Positions 23,680-31,456 of a stretch of DNA of 42,345 nucleotides are shown piece after piece (position 1 is the stretch's first letter; each line of letters starts with the position of its first letter). The notes beneath the pieces were generated by a model that saw only the letters and a list, made by a program, of their open reading frames with translations, was not told where the DNA came from and searched no databases. Source of the DNA: an uncultured Bacteroides sp. (GTDB lineage: Bacteria > Bacteroidota > Bacteroidia > Bacteroidales > Bacteroidaceae); contig CASEKR010000012.1 of NCBI GenBank assembly GCA_949288585.1, forward strand, positions 1-42,345, written 5' to 3'. A program made the position numbers and the translations under genes.

Positions 23680-24876
23680 ATGAAAAAGACTATCTTCATC
23701 GGGACGCTGGGCCTCTTCCTGCTCGGCGCCTGCCACAGCAAGACCGGCGTGGACCATGACGGACACGACCACGCCACCGAACAACACGACCACGAAGCCG
23801 AAGGTCCCGGACACGAGGGGCATAACCACGAGGCAGAGGAATCGCATGGGAGCAGCAATGAAATCGTACTGACACCGGAGAAGGCGAAAGCCGCCGGGGT
23901 GGAAGTGAGCGAAGTGCAACCCGGCCAGTTCCACCAGGTCATCAAGACCAGCGGGCAGGTGCTGGCCGCGCAAGGCGATGAGCGGATGGCCGTGGCCACC
24001 GTGGCCGGGGTGGTGTCGTTCAGGCACCGGGTGACCGAAGGCATGAACGTCAGCCAGGGAACGCCGCTGGTAGTGCTGTCGTCCAACCACATGGCCGAGG
24101 GAGACCCGGTGCGCAAGGCGCGCGTGGCCTACGAGGCGGCCAAGCAGGAATACGAGCGCATGAAAGCCCTACGGGAAGACCAGATTGTCTCGGAGAAAGA
24201 CTTCACCCAAGCCTGGCAGGCTTACGAGAGCGCCCGCATCAGCTACGAGGCAGTGGCCAAGAACCAGAGCGAGGACGGGCAGGTAGTGACGTCGCCCATC
24301 GGGGGATACGTGAAGAGCCTGCTGGTGAAGGAGGGCGACTACGTGACCGTGGGACAGCCCTTGGTGAGCATCACGCAGAACCGGCGGCTGTACCTGCGGG
24401 CCGACGTGTCGGAACGGTACTACGCGGACTTGGGCAGCATCGCCTCGGCTCACTTCCGGACGCCCTACGACGACGAGGTGTATGACCTGAAGAAACTGGA
24501 CGGACGGCTGCTGTCCTACGGAAAAGCATCGGGCGGACAAGGCTATTACATCCCCGTGACCTTCGAGTTCGACAACCGGGGGGGCGTGGTGCCCGGCTCG
24601 TTCGTGGAAATCTTCTTGCTCTCGCGCCCCATGGAGGGCGTGCTGACGTTGCCCGAGACGGCCTTGACTGAGGAGCAAGGCAGCTTCTTCGTCTACCGTC
24701 AGTTGGACGAGGAATGCTACGAGAAGCAATTGGTCACCGTGGGAGCCGACGACGGCCAGCGGGTGCAGATACTCTCCGGCATCCAGGCGGGCGACCGCAT
24801 CGTGACCCAAGGAGCGTATCAGGTGAAACTGGCCTCGGCCTCGAACGCGATACCGGCACATACGCATGAACACTAA
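23680..24876 (+). CDS. RND efflux periplasmic adaptor, CusB/CzcB type
   Basis: The 398-aa lipoprotein has a signal peptide with lipobox LLGAC (Cys18). An exposed His/Asp-rich segment follows (residues about 22-58, DHDGHDHATEQHDHEAEGPG). The membrane-fusion-protein body comes next: a lipoyl-like half with SGQVLAAQGDERM, a coiled-coil hairpin (about 125-190, VRKARVAYEAAKQEYERM), the second half VTSPIGGYVKSLLVKEGDYV, and a beta-barrel. It links the RND pump to the outer-membrane channel and can present metal ions to the pump. The His-rich arm suggests Cu, Ag, Zn, Co or Ni. The pump gene follows after 154 bp. Confidence 0.92.
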   Translation: MKKTIFIGTLGLFLLGACHSKTGVDHDGHDHATEQHDHEAEGPGHEGHNHEAEESHGSSNEIVLTPEKAKAAGVEVSEVQPGQFHQVIKTSGQVLAAQGDERMAVATVAGVVSFRHRVTEGMNVSQGTPLVVLSSNHMAEGDPVRKARVAYEAAKQEYERMKALREDQIVSEKDFTQAWQAYESARISYEAVAKNQSEDGQVVTSPIGGYVKSLLVKEGDYVTVGQPLVSITQNRRLYLRADVSERYYADLGSIASAHFRTPYDDEVYDLKKLDGRLLSYGKASGGQGYYIPVTFEFDNRGGVVPGSFVEIFLLSRPMEGVLTLPETALTEEQGSFFVYRQLDEECYEKQLVTVGADDGQRVQILSGIQAGDRIVTQGAYQVKLASASNAIPAHTHEH

Positions 24877-25022
24877 TCTTATTCAATGAAGAACTAATAA
24901 TGAAGAATTATGGCGCAGCCTTGGGGTTTCCACAGCATTCTAAACTCGCGATTCATCATTCTTAATTCTTCATTCCTCATTCTTAATTCATCATTCTTAA
25001 TTCATCATTCTTAATTCTTCAT
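24877..25022. repeat. AT-rich attcttaattcatc repeat between adaptor and pump genes
   Basis: Units of about 14 bases (cattcttaattcat, with variants attcttaattcttc and attcctcattctta) recur from about 24955 to 25022, directly before the pump start. Bases 24877-24950 hold a shorter run and no gene. Confidence 0.75.
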
Positions 25023-25030
25023 TTACAAAG

Positions 25031-28000
25031 ATGCTGAACAGAATCATACACTACTCCCTGCACAACCGCATCCTGGTGCTGATGGCATCGGTGCTGTTGC
25101 TGGTAGGGGGCACTTATACGGCGATGCACACAGAGGTGGACGTCTTCCCCGACCTGAACGCACCGACCGTGGTCATCATGACCGAAGCGAACGGAATGGC
25201 CACCGAAGAGGTGGAGCAGTTGGTAACCTTCCCCATCGAAACGGCAGTGAACGGGGCGACGGGCGTCAGGCGCGTGCGGTCGTCCAGCACCAACGGATTC
25301 TCGGTGGTGTGGGTGGAATTTGACTGGGACACGGACATCTACCTGGCGCGGCAAATCGTGAGCGAGAAGCTGGCCGTGGTAGGCGAGTCGCTGCCGCCCA
25401 ACGTGGGACGCCCGACGCTGGGGCCGCAGTCGTCCATCCTCGGCGAAATGATGATTGTGGGCTTGACGGCAGACTCGACCAGCCTGCTCGATCTGCGCAC
25501 GCTGGCCGACTGGACCATCCGCCCGCGCCTGCTCTCGACCGGGGGCGTGGCCCAGGTGGCCGTCCTGGGCGGGGACATCAAGGAGTATCAGATACAACTC
25601 GACCCGGAGCGGATGCGCCACTACGGCGTGACGCTCGGCGAGGTGCTGGACGCCACGCGGGGCATGAACATCAACGCCAACGGCGGGGTGCTCTACCAGT
25701 ACGGGAATGAGTACATCGTGCGCGGGCTGCTGGCCACGACGGTGGCCGACGAGATGGGCCGCAGCGTGGTGCGCAGCGCGGGACCGCAAGGGGCGCCGGT
25801 GTTGCTGGAAGACATTGCCGACGTGCGCATCGGCGCGAAGCAGCCCAAGCTGGGGACGGCCTCGGAGAAGGGACGCCCGGCGGTGCTGCTGACCGTGACC
25901 AAACAGCCGGACACGAGCACACTGGAACTGACGGACAAATTGGAGGCCGCGCTGAAGGATTTGGGGAAGAACCTGCCGGCGGACGTGCACGTGTCGACCG
26001 ACATCTTCCGCCAGAGCCGCTTCATCGAAAGCTCCATCGGCAACGTGAAGAAGTCGCTGGTCGAAGGCGGCCTGTTCGTGGTGGTCGTCCTGTTCATCTT
26101 CTTGGCCAACGCGCGGACCACGATTATCTCGCTCGTCACCCTGCCCCTGTCGCTGCTCGCCTCGCTGCTCGTGCTTCATTGGTTGGGATTGAGCATCAAC
26201 ACGATGAGCTTGGGCGGCATGGCCATTGCCATCGGCTCGCTGGTGGACGACGCCATTGTCGACGTGGAGAACGTCTACCGGCGCCTGCACGAGAACCGCC
26301 TGCTGCCCGAGGGACAACGCCGGCCGGTGCGCCAGGTGGTGTTCGACGCGTCGCGCGAAGTGCGCCTCCCCATCCTGAACAGCACGCTCATCATCATCGT
26401 CAGCTTCGTGCCCCTGTTCTTCCTGAGCGGCATGGAGGGACGCATGTTGGTGCCGCTGGGCATCGCCTTCATCACGGCCTTGGCGGCATCGACGCTCGTC
26501 GCGCTGACCGTCACGCCCGTGCTCTGCTCGCTGATGCTGAGGAAGAAAGGGGAACGTTCTGGTGTAATTATTTATGACCACCGTAATGAGAACCAGAAGT
26601 CCACCTCGGCGGAGGCCGAGAACGGACAGGCGCCAACCTCTAACCTCCACCATAGTGACGAAGCGGCCGTCACTACTGTGAGCACTTCAGCCCCCTCCTT
26701 ACCCCCGTCAGAAGGCCTTGTAGAAGGGGTGCAAACCGACGTCGGAGACTCCCCCGTGGCCCGATGGCTGAAGAAATACTACGAACGCGCCCTCATCCTG
26801 TCCCTGCGGCACGGGCGGGCGGTGGTGACCGGAACTATCGCGATTTTTCTTATCGCCTTAGGACTGTTCTTCACCTTGGGACGCTCCTTCCTGCCGCCCT
26901 TCAACGAAGGGTCGTTCACCATCAACGTCTCCTCCCTGCCCGGCATCTCGTTGGAAGAGAGCGACCGCATCGGGCGCCGCGCCGAGGAGTTGTTGATGAC
27001 CATCCCCGAGATACAGACCGTGGCCCGCAAGACCGGACGAGCCGAGCTGGACGAACATGCCCTGGGCGTGAACGTCAGCGAGATAGAAGCCCCGTTCGAA
27101 CTGAAAGACCGCAGCCGCGAGGAACTGACCGCCGAGGTGCGCCGGAAGCTATCGACCATCAGCGGGGCGAACATCGAAATCGGACAGCCCATCAGCCACC
27201 GCATCGACGCCATGCTCAGCGGCACGCAGGCCAACATCGCCATCAAGCTCTTCGGCGACGACCTGAACCGCATGTTCCAACTGGGCAACGACATCAAGCA
27301 GAACATCCAGGACGTGCCCGGCGTGGCCGACCTCACCGTCGAGCAACAGATAGAGCGGCCACAGTTGGTCATCCGGCCCCGCCGCGAGATGCTGGCCCGC
27401 TACGGCATCACGCTGCCCCAGTTCGCCGAGTTCGTCAACGCCTGCCTGGCCGGGGAAGCCGTCAGCCAAGTGTACGAACAGGGCAAGAGCTTCGACCTCG
27501 TCGTGCGCGTCCGCCACGACCTGCACGACCGCATCGACGAAGTGCGCAACCTGATGATTGACACGGCGGACGGGCAGAAGATACCCCTCAGCTACGTGGC
27601 CGACGTACGATCGGCCGCCGGCCCGAACACCATCAGCCGGGAGAACGTGAAGCGCAAGATAGTCATCAGCGCCAACGTCGAAGGACGGGACCTGCGCAGC
27701 GTGGTCAACGACATACAAGCCCGCATCGACAAAGATGTCCCCCTGCCCGAAGGCTACCACGTGGAATATGGAGGCCAGTTTGAAAGCGAACAGGCCGCCA
27801 GCCGCACGCTGACGCTGACCTCGGCCGTGGCCATAGTAGTCATCTTCCTGCTGCTCTACCACCAGTTCCGCAGCGCGCGGGAGAGCGCCGTCATCCTCAT
27901 CAACCTGCCCCTGGCGCTGATAGGCGGCGTCTTCGCCCTGCTGCTGACCACAGGCGAGGTAAGCATACCGGCCGTCATCGGCTTCATCTCGCTGTTCGGC

Positions 28001-28324
28001 ATCGCCACGCGCAACGGCATGTTGCTCATCAGCCACTACCGCCACCTGCAAGAAGCTGAGGGCTACGGCATCTACCAGAGCGTCGTCCACGGCTCGCTGG
28101 ACCGACTGAACCCCATCCTCATGACCGCCCTCTGCTCGGCCCTCGCCCTCATTCCCTTGGCTTTGGGCAGCGACCTGCCTGGCAACGAGATTCAAAGCCC
28201 CATGGCCAAGGTCATCCTGGGCGGGCTGCTGACATCGACCTTCCTCAACGGCTTCATCATCCCCATCGTCTACCTGTGGATGCACCGGAAGGAGATGGAG
28301 GGCCAGAGACTGATAAACCGATAG
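25031..28324 (+). CDS. Heavy-metal efflux RND pump, CusA/CzcA family
   Basis: The 1097-aa inner-membrane protein shows the HME-RND hallmarks. It starts MLNRIIHYSLHNRILVLMAS. The proton-relay GSLVDDAIVDVENVYRR is near residue 400, GNVKKSLVEGG precedes TM2, and FISLFGIATRNGMLLISHYR is near 990. Two large periplasmic loops and 12 membrane helices fit the family. Proton influx drives metal export through the adaptor and TolC-like channel. The family norm is about 1020-1050 aa; the surplus is a low-complexity insertion of about 65 aa at residues about 510-576, described as its own feature. Confidence 0.93.
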   Translation: MLNRIIHYSLHNRILVLMASVLLLVGGTYTAMHTEVDVFPDLNAPTVVIMTEANGMATEEVEQLVTFPIETAVNGATGVRRVRSSSTNGFSVVWVEFDWDTDIYLARQIVSEKLAVVGESLPPNVGRPTLGPQSSILGEMMIVGLTADSTSLLDLRTLADWTIRPRLLSTGGVAQVAVLGGDIKEYQIQLDPERMRHYGVTLGEVLDATRGMNINANGGVLYQYGNEYIVRGLLATTVADEMGRSVVRSAGPQGAPVLLEDIADVRIGAKQPKLGTASEKGRPAVLLTVTKQPDTSTLELTDKLEAALKDLGKNLPADVHVSTDIFRQSRFIESSIGNVKKSLVEGGLFVVVVLFIFLANARTTIISLVTLPLSLLASLLVLHWLGLSINTMSLGGMAIAIGSLVDDAIVDVENVYRRLHENRLLPEGQRRPVRQVVFDASREVRLPILNSTLIIIVSFVPLFFLSGMEGRMLVPLGIAFITALAASTLVALTVTPVLCSLMLRKKGERSGVIIYDHRNENQKSTSAEAENGQAPTSNLHHSDEAAVTTVSTSAPSLPPSEGLVEGVQTDVGDSPVARWLKKYYERALILSLRHGRAVVTGTIAIFLIALGLFFTLGRSFLPPFNEGSFTINVSSLPGISLEESDRIGRRAEELLMTIPEIQTVARKTGRAELDEHALGVNVSEIEAPFELKDRSREELTAEVRRKLSTISGANIEIGQPISHRIDAMLSGTQANIAIKLFGDDLNRMFQLGNDIKQNIQDVPGVADLTVEQQIERPQLVIRPRREMLARYGITLPQFAEFVNACLAGEAVSQVYEQGKSFDLVVRVRHDLHDRIDEVRNLMIDTADGQKIPLSYVADVRSAAGPNTISRENVKRKIVISANVEGRDLRSVVNDIQARIDKDVPLPEGYHVEYGGQFESEQAASRTLTLTSAVAIVVIFLLLYHQFRSARESAVILINLPLALIGGVFALLLTTGEVSIPAVIGFISLFGIATRNGMLLISHYRHLQEAEGYGIYQSVVHGSLDRLNPILMTALCSALALIPLALGSDLPGNEIQSPMAKVILGGLLTSTFLNGFIIPIVYLWMHRKEMEGQRLINR
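26555..26757 (+). repeat. In-frame palindrome-rich insertion in the RND pump gene
   Basis: This stretch encodes a Ser/Thr/Pro/Glu-rich linker with no family counterpart. Its DNA contains short dyads (agtgacg with cgtcact at 26654-26674) and a hairpin formed by ccccgtcagaagg and its partner ccttgtagaagggg, near 26703-26731. It keeps the frame. It looks like an intergenic-type repeat that landed in the coding sequence between two transmembrane bundles. Confidence 0.6.
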
Positions 28325-28352
28325 ATTTATAAACTGATAAACGAACTACCCT

Positions 28353-29594
28353 ATGAAACAACTCCATAAAACCCTCCTGACGGCCGTCCTCTGCGCAGGC
28401 AGCCTGCTGCCCCTGCACGCCCAGGAAGCCATCCAACGCATCTTAGAGCAAATCGAAACGAACAACCACGAGATACGCGCCGCCGTCGGCACCACCACCG
28501 CGCAGAAGTTGGAGAACCGCGCGGCCAACAACCTGCCCAACCCCTCGCTCTCCTACTCCCACCTCTGGGACTCGGACGACAAGAACATCACCGTGGGCGA
28601 ACTGGTCATCTCGCAAGGCTTCGACTTCCCCACTCTCTACGCCTCGCGTGCCCGGCAGAACCGTGCCAAGGCCCAAAGCCTCGACCTGCAAGCCGCCGCC
28701 GCGCGCCAGGATGTACTGCTCAGGGCCAAGGAACTGTGCATAGATATCATCTGGCTCTACCAGACCCAACAACTCCTGAACGAACGCCTGCGCAACGCCG
28801 AGGCCCTCGCCAAGCTCTACGACGAACGCCGCCAGATGGGAGCCGTCAATTCGCTGGAAGCCAACAAAATCAACCTGGAACTGCTGAACGTCCGCACCGA
28901 GACCCGGCTGAACGCCTCATCCTTGCAAAGCAAGCTGCAAGAGTTGCAAGCCATGAACGGGGGCAAATCCCTGGTGCCGGGACGCCCCCTGCCTGAACCG
29001 CAGGTGCCGGGAGCGAAAGCCTTGGGACTCGTGGAATACCAGCCCCTCCCCCTCCCCACAGCCGAAGAGTTCGCCAAGGAATGCACGCCCCTGATGGAAG
29101 GCGACCCGGCACTGGGCACCTTGGGCATGGAACGGGAAGCGGCCGGCAAGCAGGTGGGCATCAGCCGCCAAGGCTGGCTGCCCAAGCTGGAAGTGGGCTA
29201 CCGCCGCAACACCGAGACGCGCCACCCGCTGAACGGCATCGTGGTGGGCTTCTCCTTCCCCCTGTTCGAGAACCGCCACAAAGTGAAGGCAGCCAAGGCA
29301 CAGTTGGCCAGCGCGGAATACCAGGAGCAACAGGCCTTCATCAACACTTCTTCGCGCCTGTGGCAACTCTACGAGGAAGCCGGACGCCTGCACGCCTCCA
29401 TCCAGGAATACCGCGAGACCTTTGCCCGGCAGCGCGACCTCACCCTGCTGCGCAAAGCGTTGGACGGGGGTGAAATCAGCATGATTGAATACTTCGTGGA
29501 AGTGTCGGTCATCTACCAAAGCCAACTGAACCTGCTCCAACTGGAGAACCAGTACCAGAAGACGATGGCGCAGCTATTCAAGAGCCGGTTATAA
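28353..29594 (+). CDS. TolC-family outer-membrane channel of the efflux system
   Basis: The 413-aa protein has a signal peptide (MKQLHKTLLTAVLCAGSLLP then LHAQ). It is followed by the repeated alpha-helical hairpins of outer-membrane efflux proteins: AIQRILEQIETNNHEIRAA, NLPNPSLSYS and QGFDFPTLYASRARQNRAKA in the first half, and WLPKLEVGYRRN, VGFSFPLFENRHKVKAAKAQ and ALDGGEISMIEYFVE in the second. It completes the tripartite pump with the adaptor and the CusA/CzcA protein. It starts 28 bp after the pump gene and ends 11 bp before the convergent methyltransferase gene. Confidence 0.92.
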   Translation: MKQLHKTLLTAVLCAGSLLPLHAQEAIQRILEQIETNNHEIRAAVGTTTAQKLENRAANNLPNPSLSYSHLWDSDDKNITVGELVISQGFDFPTLYASRARQNRAKAQSLDLQAAAARQDVLLRAKELCIDIIWLYQTQQLLNERLRNAEALAKLYDERRQMGAVNSLEANKINLELLNVRTETRLNASSLQSKLQELQAMNGGKSLVPGRPLPEPQVPGAKALGLVEYQPLPLPTAEEFAKECTPLMEGDPALGTLGMEREAAGKQVGISRQGWLPKLEVGYRRNTETRHPLNGIVVGFSFPLFENRHKVKAAKAQLASAEYQEQQAFINTSSRLWQLYEEAGRLHASIQEYRETFARQRDLTLLRKALDGGEISMIEYFVEVSVIYQSQLNLLQLENQYQKTMAQLFKSRL

Positions 29595-29605
29595 GCCGCA
29601 CGCGC

Positions 29606-31006
29606 CTACTGCTGCATCCGGATGCGCCATTCCTGCGGATAGAGGTTGTTGGCCCGCGCGCCGATGTTCTTCACGAAACCCAGCGGAAGCCCCTGCCACT
29701 GCACCAGCACGAAGCCACGGGGCGCATCCCCCGGCAAGGCAATGGCCTCCCGGCGCAGGTAACTGAGGGCCTGCGGCCGGTCCAACTCCACACGCGGGAA
29801 GGCGTCGGGCCTCATCGCCGTGCTCATGGCCAGGGCATGGACGGGCAAGAGGTCGCGCCCCTTCACCTCGGCCAAGGGCACGCCCGCCTGCAACAGGCGG
29901 AGGCCGGCGCGGAGGCGTTCCAGCACGTTATGATACAATAGAGGGAAAGCAAAGATGCCCGCGCCGTGGGCAGACAAGGCATAACGCTCCGGCTCGCACA
30001 GCCAGGCGGAAGCCCTCGACATCATCTCCTTGGGGAGGGGCGGCACACGGTCGCGTCCGTTGCCGCTTCTCCCTTTTTTCTGGCGGACGGCAGAAGCCGC
30101 AGGGTTATCGTCCTCCTCGCCGGGCTTCCGCAGGACAGCCAGGAAGAAGCCTTCGCCACGGGTACGGTGGGGCATGAAGCGGCAGACCGGCAAGTCCTCG
30201 CCCGGAAGCAGGCACCCCGTGACGCCCCACTCCGCCGGAACAGGCACGGAAACGGGACATGCCCCCCACTCGTCGCGCAACCAACGCACCTGCTCCTCAT
30301 CTTCCCGCAGGTTATACGTGCACGTGCTGTATATCAACAGTCCTCCCGGCTTCAGGCAAGGCCAGATGTCGGCCAGAATACGCCGCTGCCGGCGGGCACA
30401 GAGTTCCACGTTCTCCAGGCTCCAGTCGTCCACGGCCCCGGCATCCTTGCGGAACATCCCTTCGCCCGAACAAGGCGCGTCCACCAGCACGACATCGAAG
30501 AGCGCGCCCAGCGGGGTGAAATCCGCCGGGTCGCTGTTGGTCACCACCACCGAGGGATTCCCCCACTTCGTCAGGTTCTCGGCCAGCACCTGCGCCCGCT
30601 GCCTCATCACCTCGTTGGCCACCAGCAGGCTGCCGTCGGGCAAGGCGTCGCAAGCCAACGTGGACTTCCCGCCCGGGGCGGCACACAGGTCCAGCATGGC
30701 CACAGGCCCGTCCCCCACGCAATGCTTGAGCACGTGCCACAGGAACATGGACGACGCCTCCTGCACGTAATAGCCTCCGGCATGAAGCCGGGGGTCGAGC
30801 GTGAACAAGGGCCTGTCCTCCAGATACCGCCCTGCCGGGCACCAAGGCACAGGCATCCCCGCCCCATCCCCGTCTCCGGGCATTTTCTTCAGATTGGCAC
30901 GCACACTGACCGATGCCCCGACCTGCAAGGCATCCCGCATGGCCGCAGTGCCGGCCTCGCCCAGCAAGGCGCGAAGCTGTTCGTCGAAAGCAGTAGGTAA
31001 AGTCAT
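29606..31006 (-). CDS. rRNA (cytosine-C5)-methyltransferase, RsmF/NOL1-NOP2 family
   Basis: The 466-aa protein has an N-terminal domain of about 90 aa. A SAM-dependent methyltransferase core follows: DLCAAPGGKSTLA (motif I), VTNSDPADF, DAPCSGEGMFRKD (motif IV, Cys) and YSTCTYNLREDEE (motif VI with the nucleophilic Cys). A C-terminal RNA-binding extension with a PUA-like end (GFVLVQWQGLPLGFVKNIG) closes it. It methylates a cytosine of 16S rRNA. The start MTLPTAFDEQL is chosen (31006; ATG at 31009 is equally possible), because the longer frame has no family similarity. It is a chromosomal housekeeping gene between accessory regions. Confidence 0.9.
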   Translation of the reverse strand: MTLPTAFDEQLRALLGEAGTAAMRDALQVGASVSVRANLKKMPGDGDGAGMPVPWCPAGRYLEDRPLFTLDPRLHAGGYYVQEASSMFLWHVLKHCVGDGPVAMLDLCAAPGGKSTLACDALPDGSLLVANEVMRQRAQVLAENLTKWGNPSVVVTNSDPADFTPLGALFDVVLVDAPCSGEGMFRKDAGAVDDWSLENVELCARRQRRILADIWPCLKPGGLLIYSTCTYNLREDEEQVRWLRDEWGACPVSVPVPAEWGVTGCLLPGEDLPVCRFMPHRTRGEGFFLAVLRKPGEEDDNPAASAVRQKKGRSGNGRDRVPPLPKEMMSRASAWLCEPERYALSAHGAGIFAFPLLYHNVLERLRAGLRLLQAGVPLAEVKGRDLLPVHALAMSTAMRPDAFPRVELDRPQALSYLRREAIALPGDAPRGFVLVQWQGLPLGFVKNIGARANNLYPQEWRIRMQQ

Positions 31007-31085
31007 CATATCATTATTTGGATGCAAATGTAGCCAATATATCCGAGAAACAGCCACATCCCCTTTCAAATCCGTAAACATCAAG

Positions 31086-31141
31086 GTGAGCGGCGTAAAC
31101 CTAAGGATGAGCGGCGTAAATGTCAGGTTTAGCGGTGCAAA
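31086..31141. repeat. Degenerate (gatgagcggcgtaaa)n repeat
   Basis: Three imperfect units around gagcggcgtaaac follow one another. They stand beside element D, as the gttagaacac repeat stands beside element C. Confidence 0.5.
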
Positions 31142-31183
31142 GCATACAGCTGTTCACCGGCATGAGAAGAAGATGCGGGTGAC

Positions 31184-31318
31184 TAAGAGTCTGTTTAAAT
31201 TTTCATTGTCTCTGTCATTCTGAACGGAGTGAAGAATCTCCCTATGCAAGAGCAGCATTCAGGAGATGTTTCACTCCGTTCAACATGACAGAAATAGCCA
31301 TTTTTAAATAGGCTCTAA
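31184..31318. repeat. MITE-like palindromic element, copy D
   Basis: This 135-bp element starts taagagtctgtttaaat and ends tttttaaataggctctaag. The internal arms ctgtcattctgaacggag and ctccgttcaacatgacag pair almost perfectly. It shares termini with copies A to C. It occupies the gap between the methyltransferase gene and the hsd promoter. Confidence 0.78.
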
Positions 31319-31336
31319 GCAAAATAGCATTACATA

Positions 31337-31370
31337 TTTTCGCTAAATCTCAATATTATACATACCTTTG
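31337..31370 (+). promoter_or_regulatory. Promoter of the hsd operon
   Basis: TACCTTTG (31363-31370) is a perfect -7 box. A -33-like ttttcg lies about 20 bases upstream. The transcript would have a leader of about 80 nt. Confidence 0.6.
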
Positions 31371-31386
31371 CAGAACAACCATTATC

Positions 31387-31435
31387 CCTTACGAAGAGAG
31401 GCATTCCTCTGGAGTCCTATTCGTTAGGAGTTTTT
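31387..31435 (+). promoter_or_regulatory. Terminator-like hairpin in the hsdM leader
   Basis: The outer stem ccttacgaa/ttcgttagg (8 of 9 pairs) encloses an inner stem agagg/cctct and is followed by ttttt. It lies between the promoter and the start codon, so it may act as an attenuator or as an RNA element. Confidence 0.45.
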
Positions 31436-31456
31436 AAATTATAAAATTGAAAGACA

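Noticed and set aside
25019-26653. 544-aa open frame antisense to the RND pump gene, and 27149-28285
   Set aside because: These are His/Arg/Gln-rich shadows of the pump gene with no domain; the plus-strand product has clear RND motifs.
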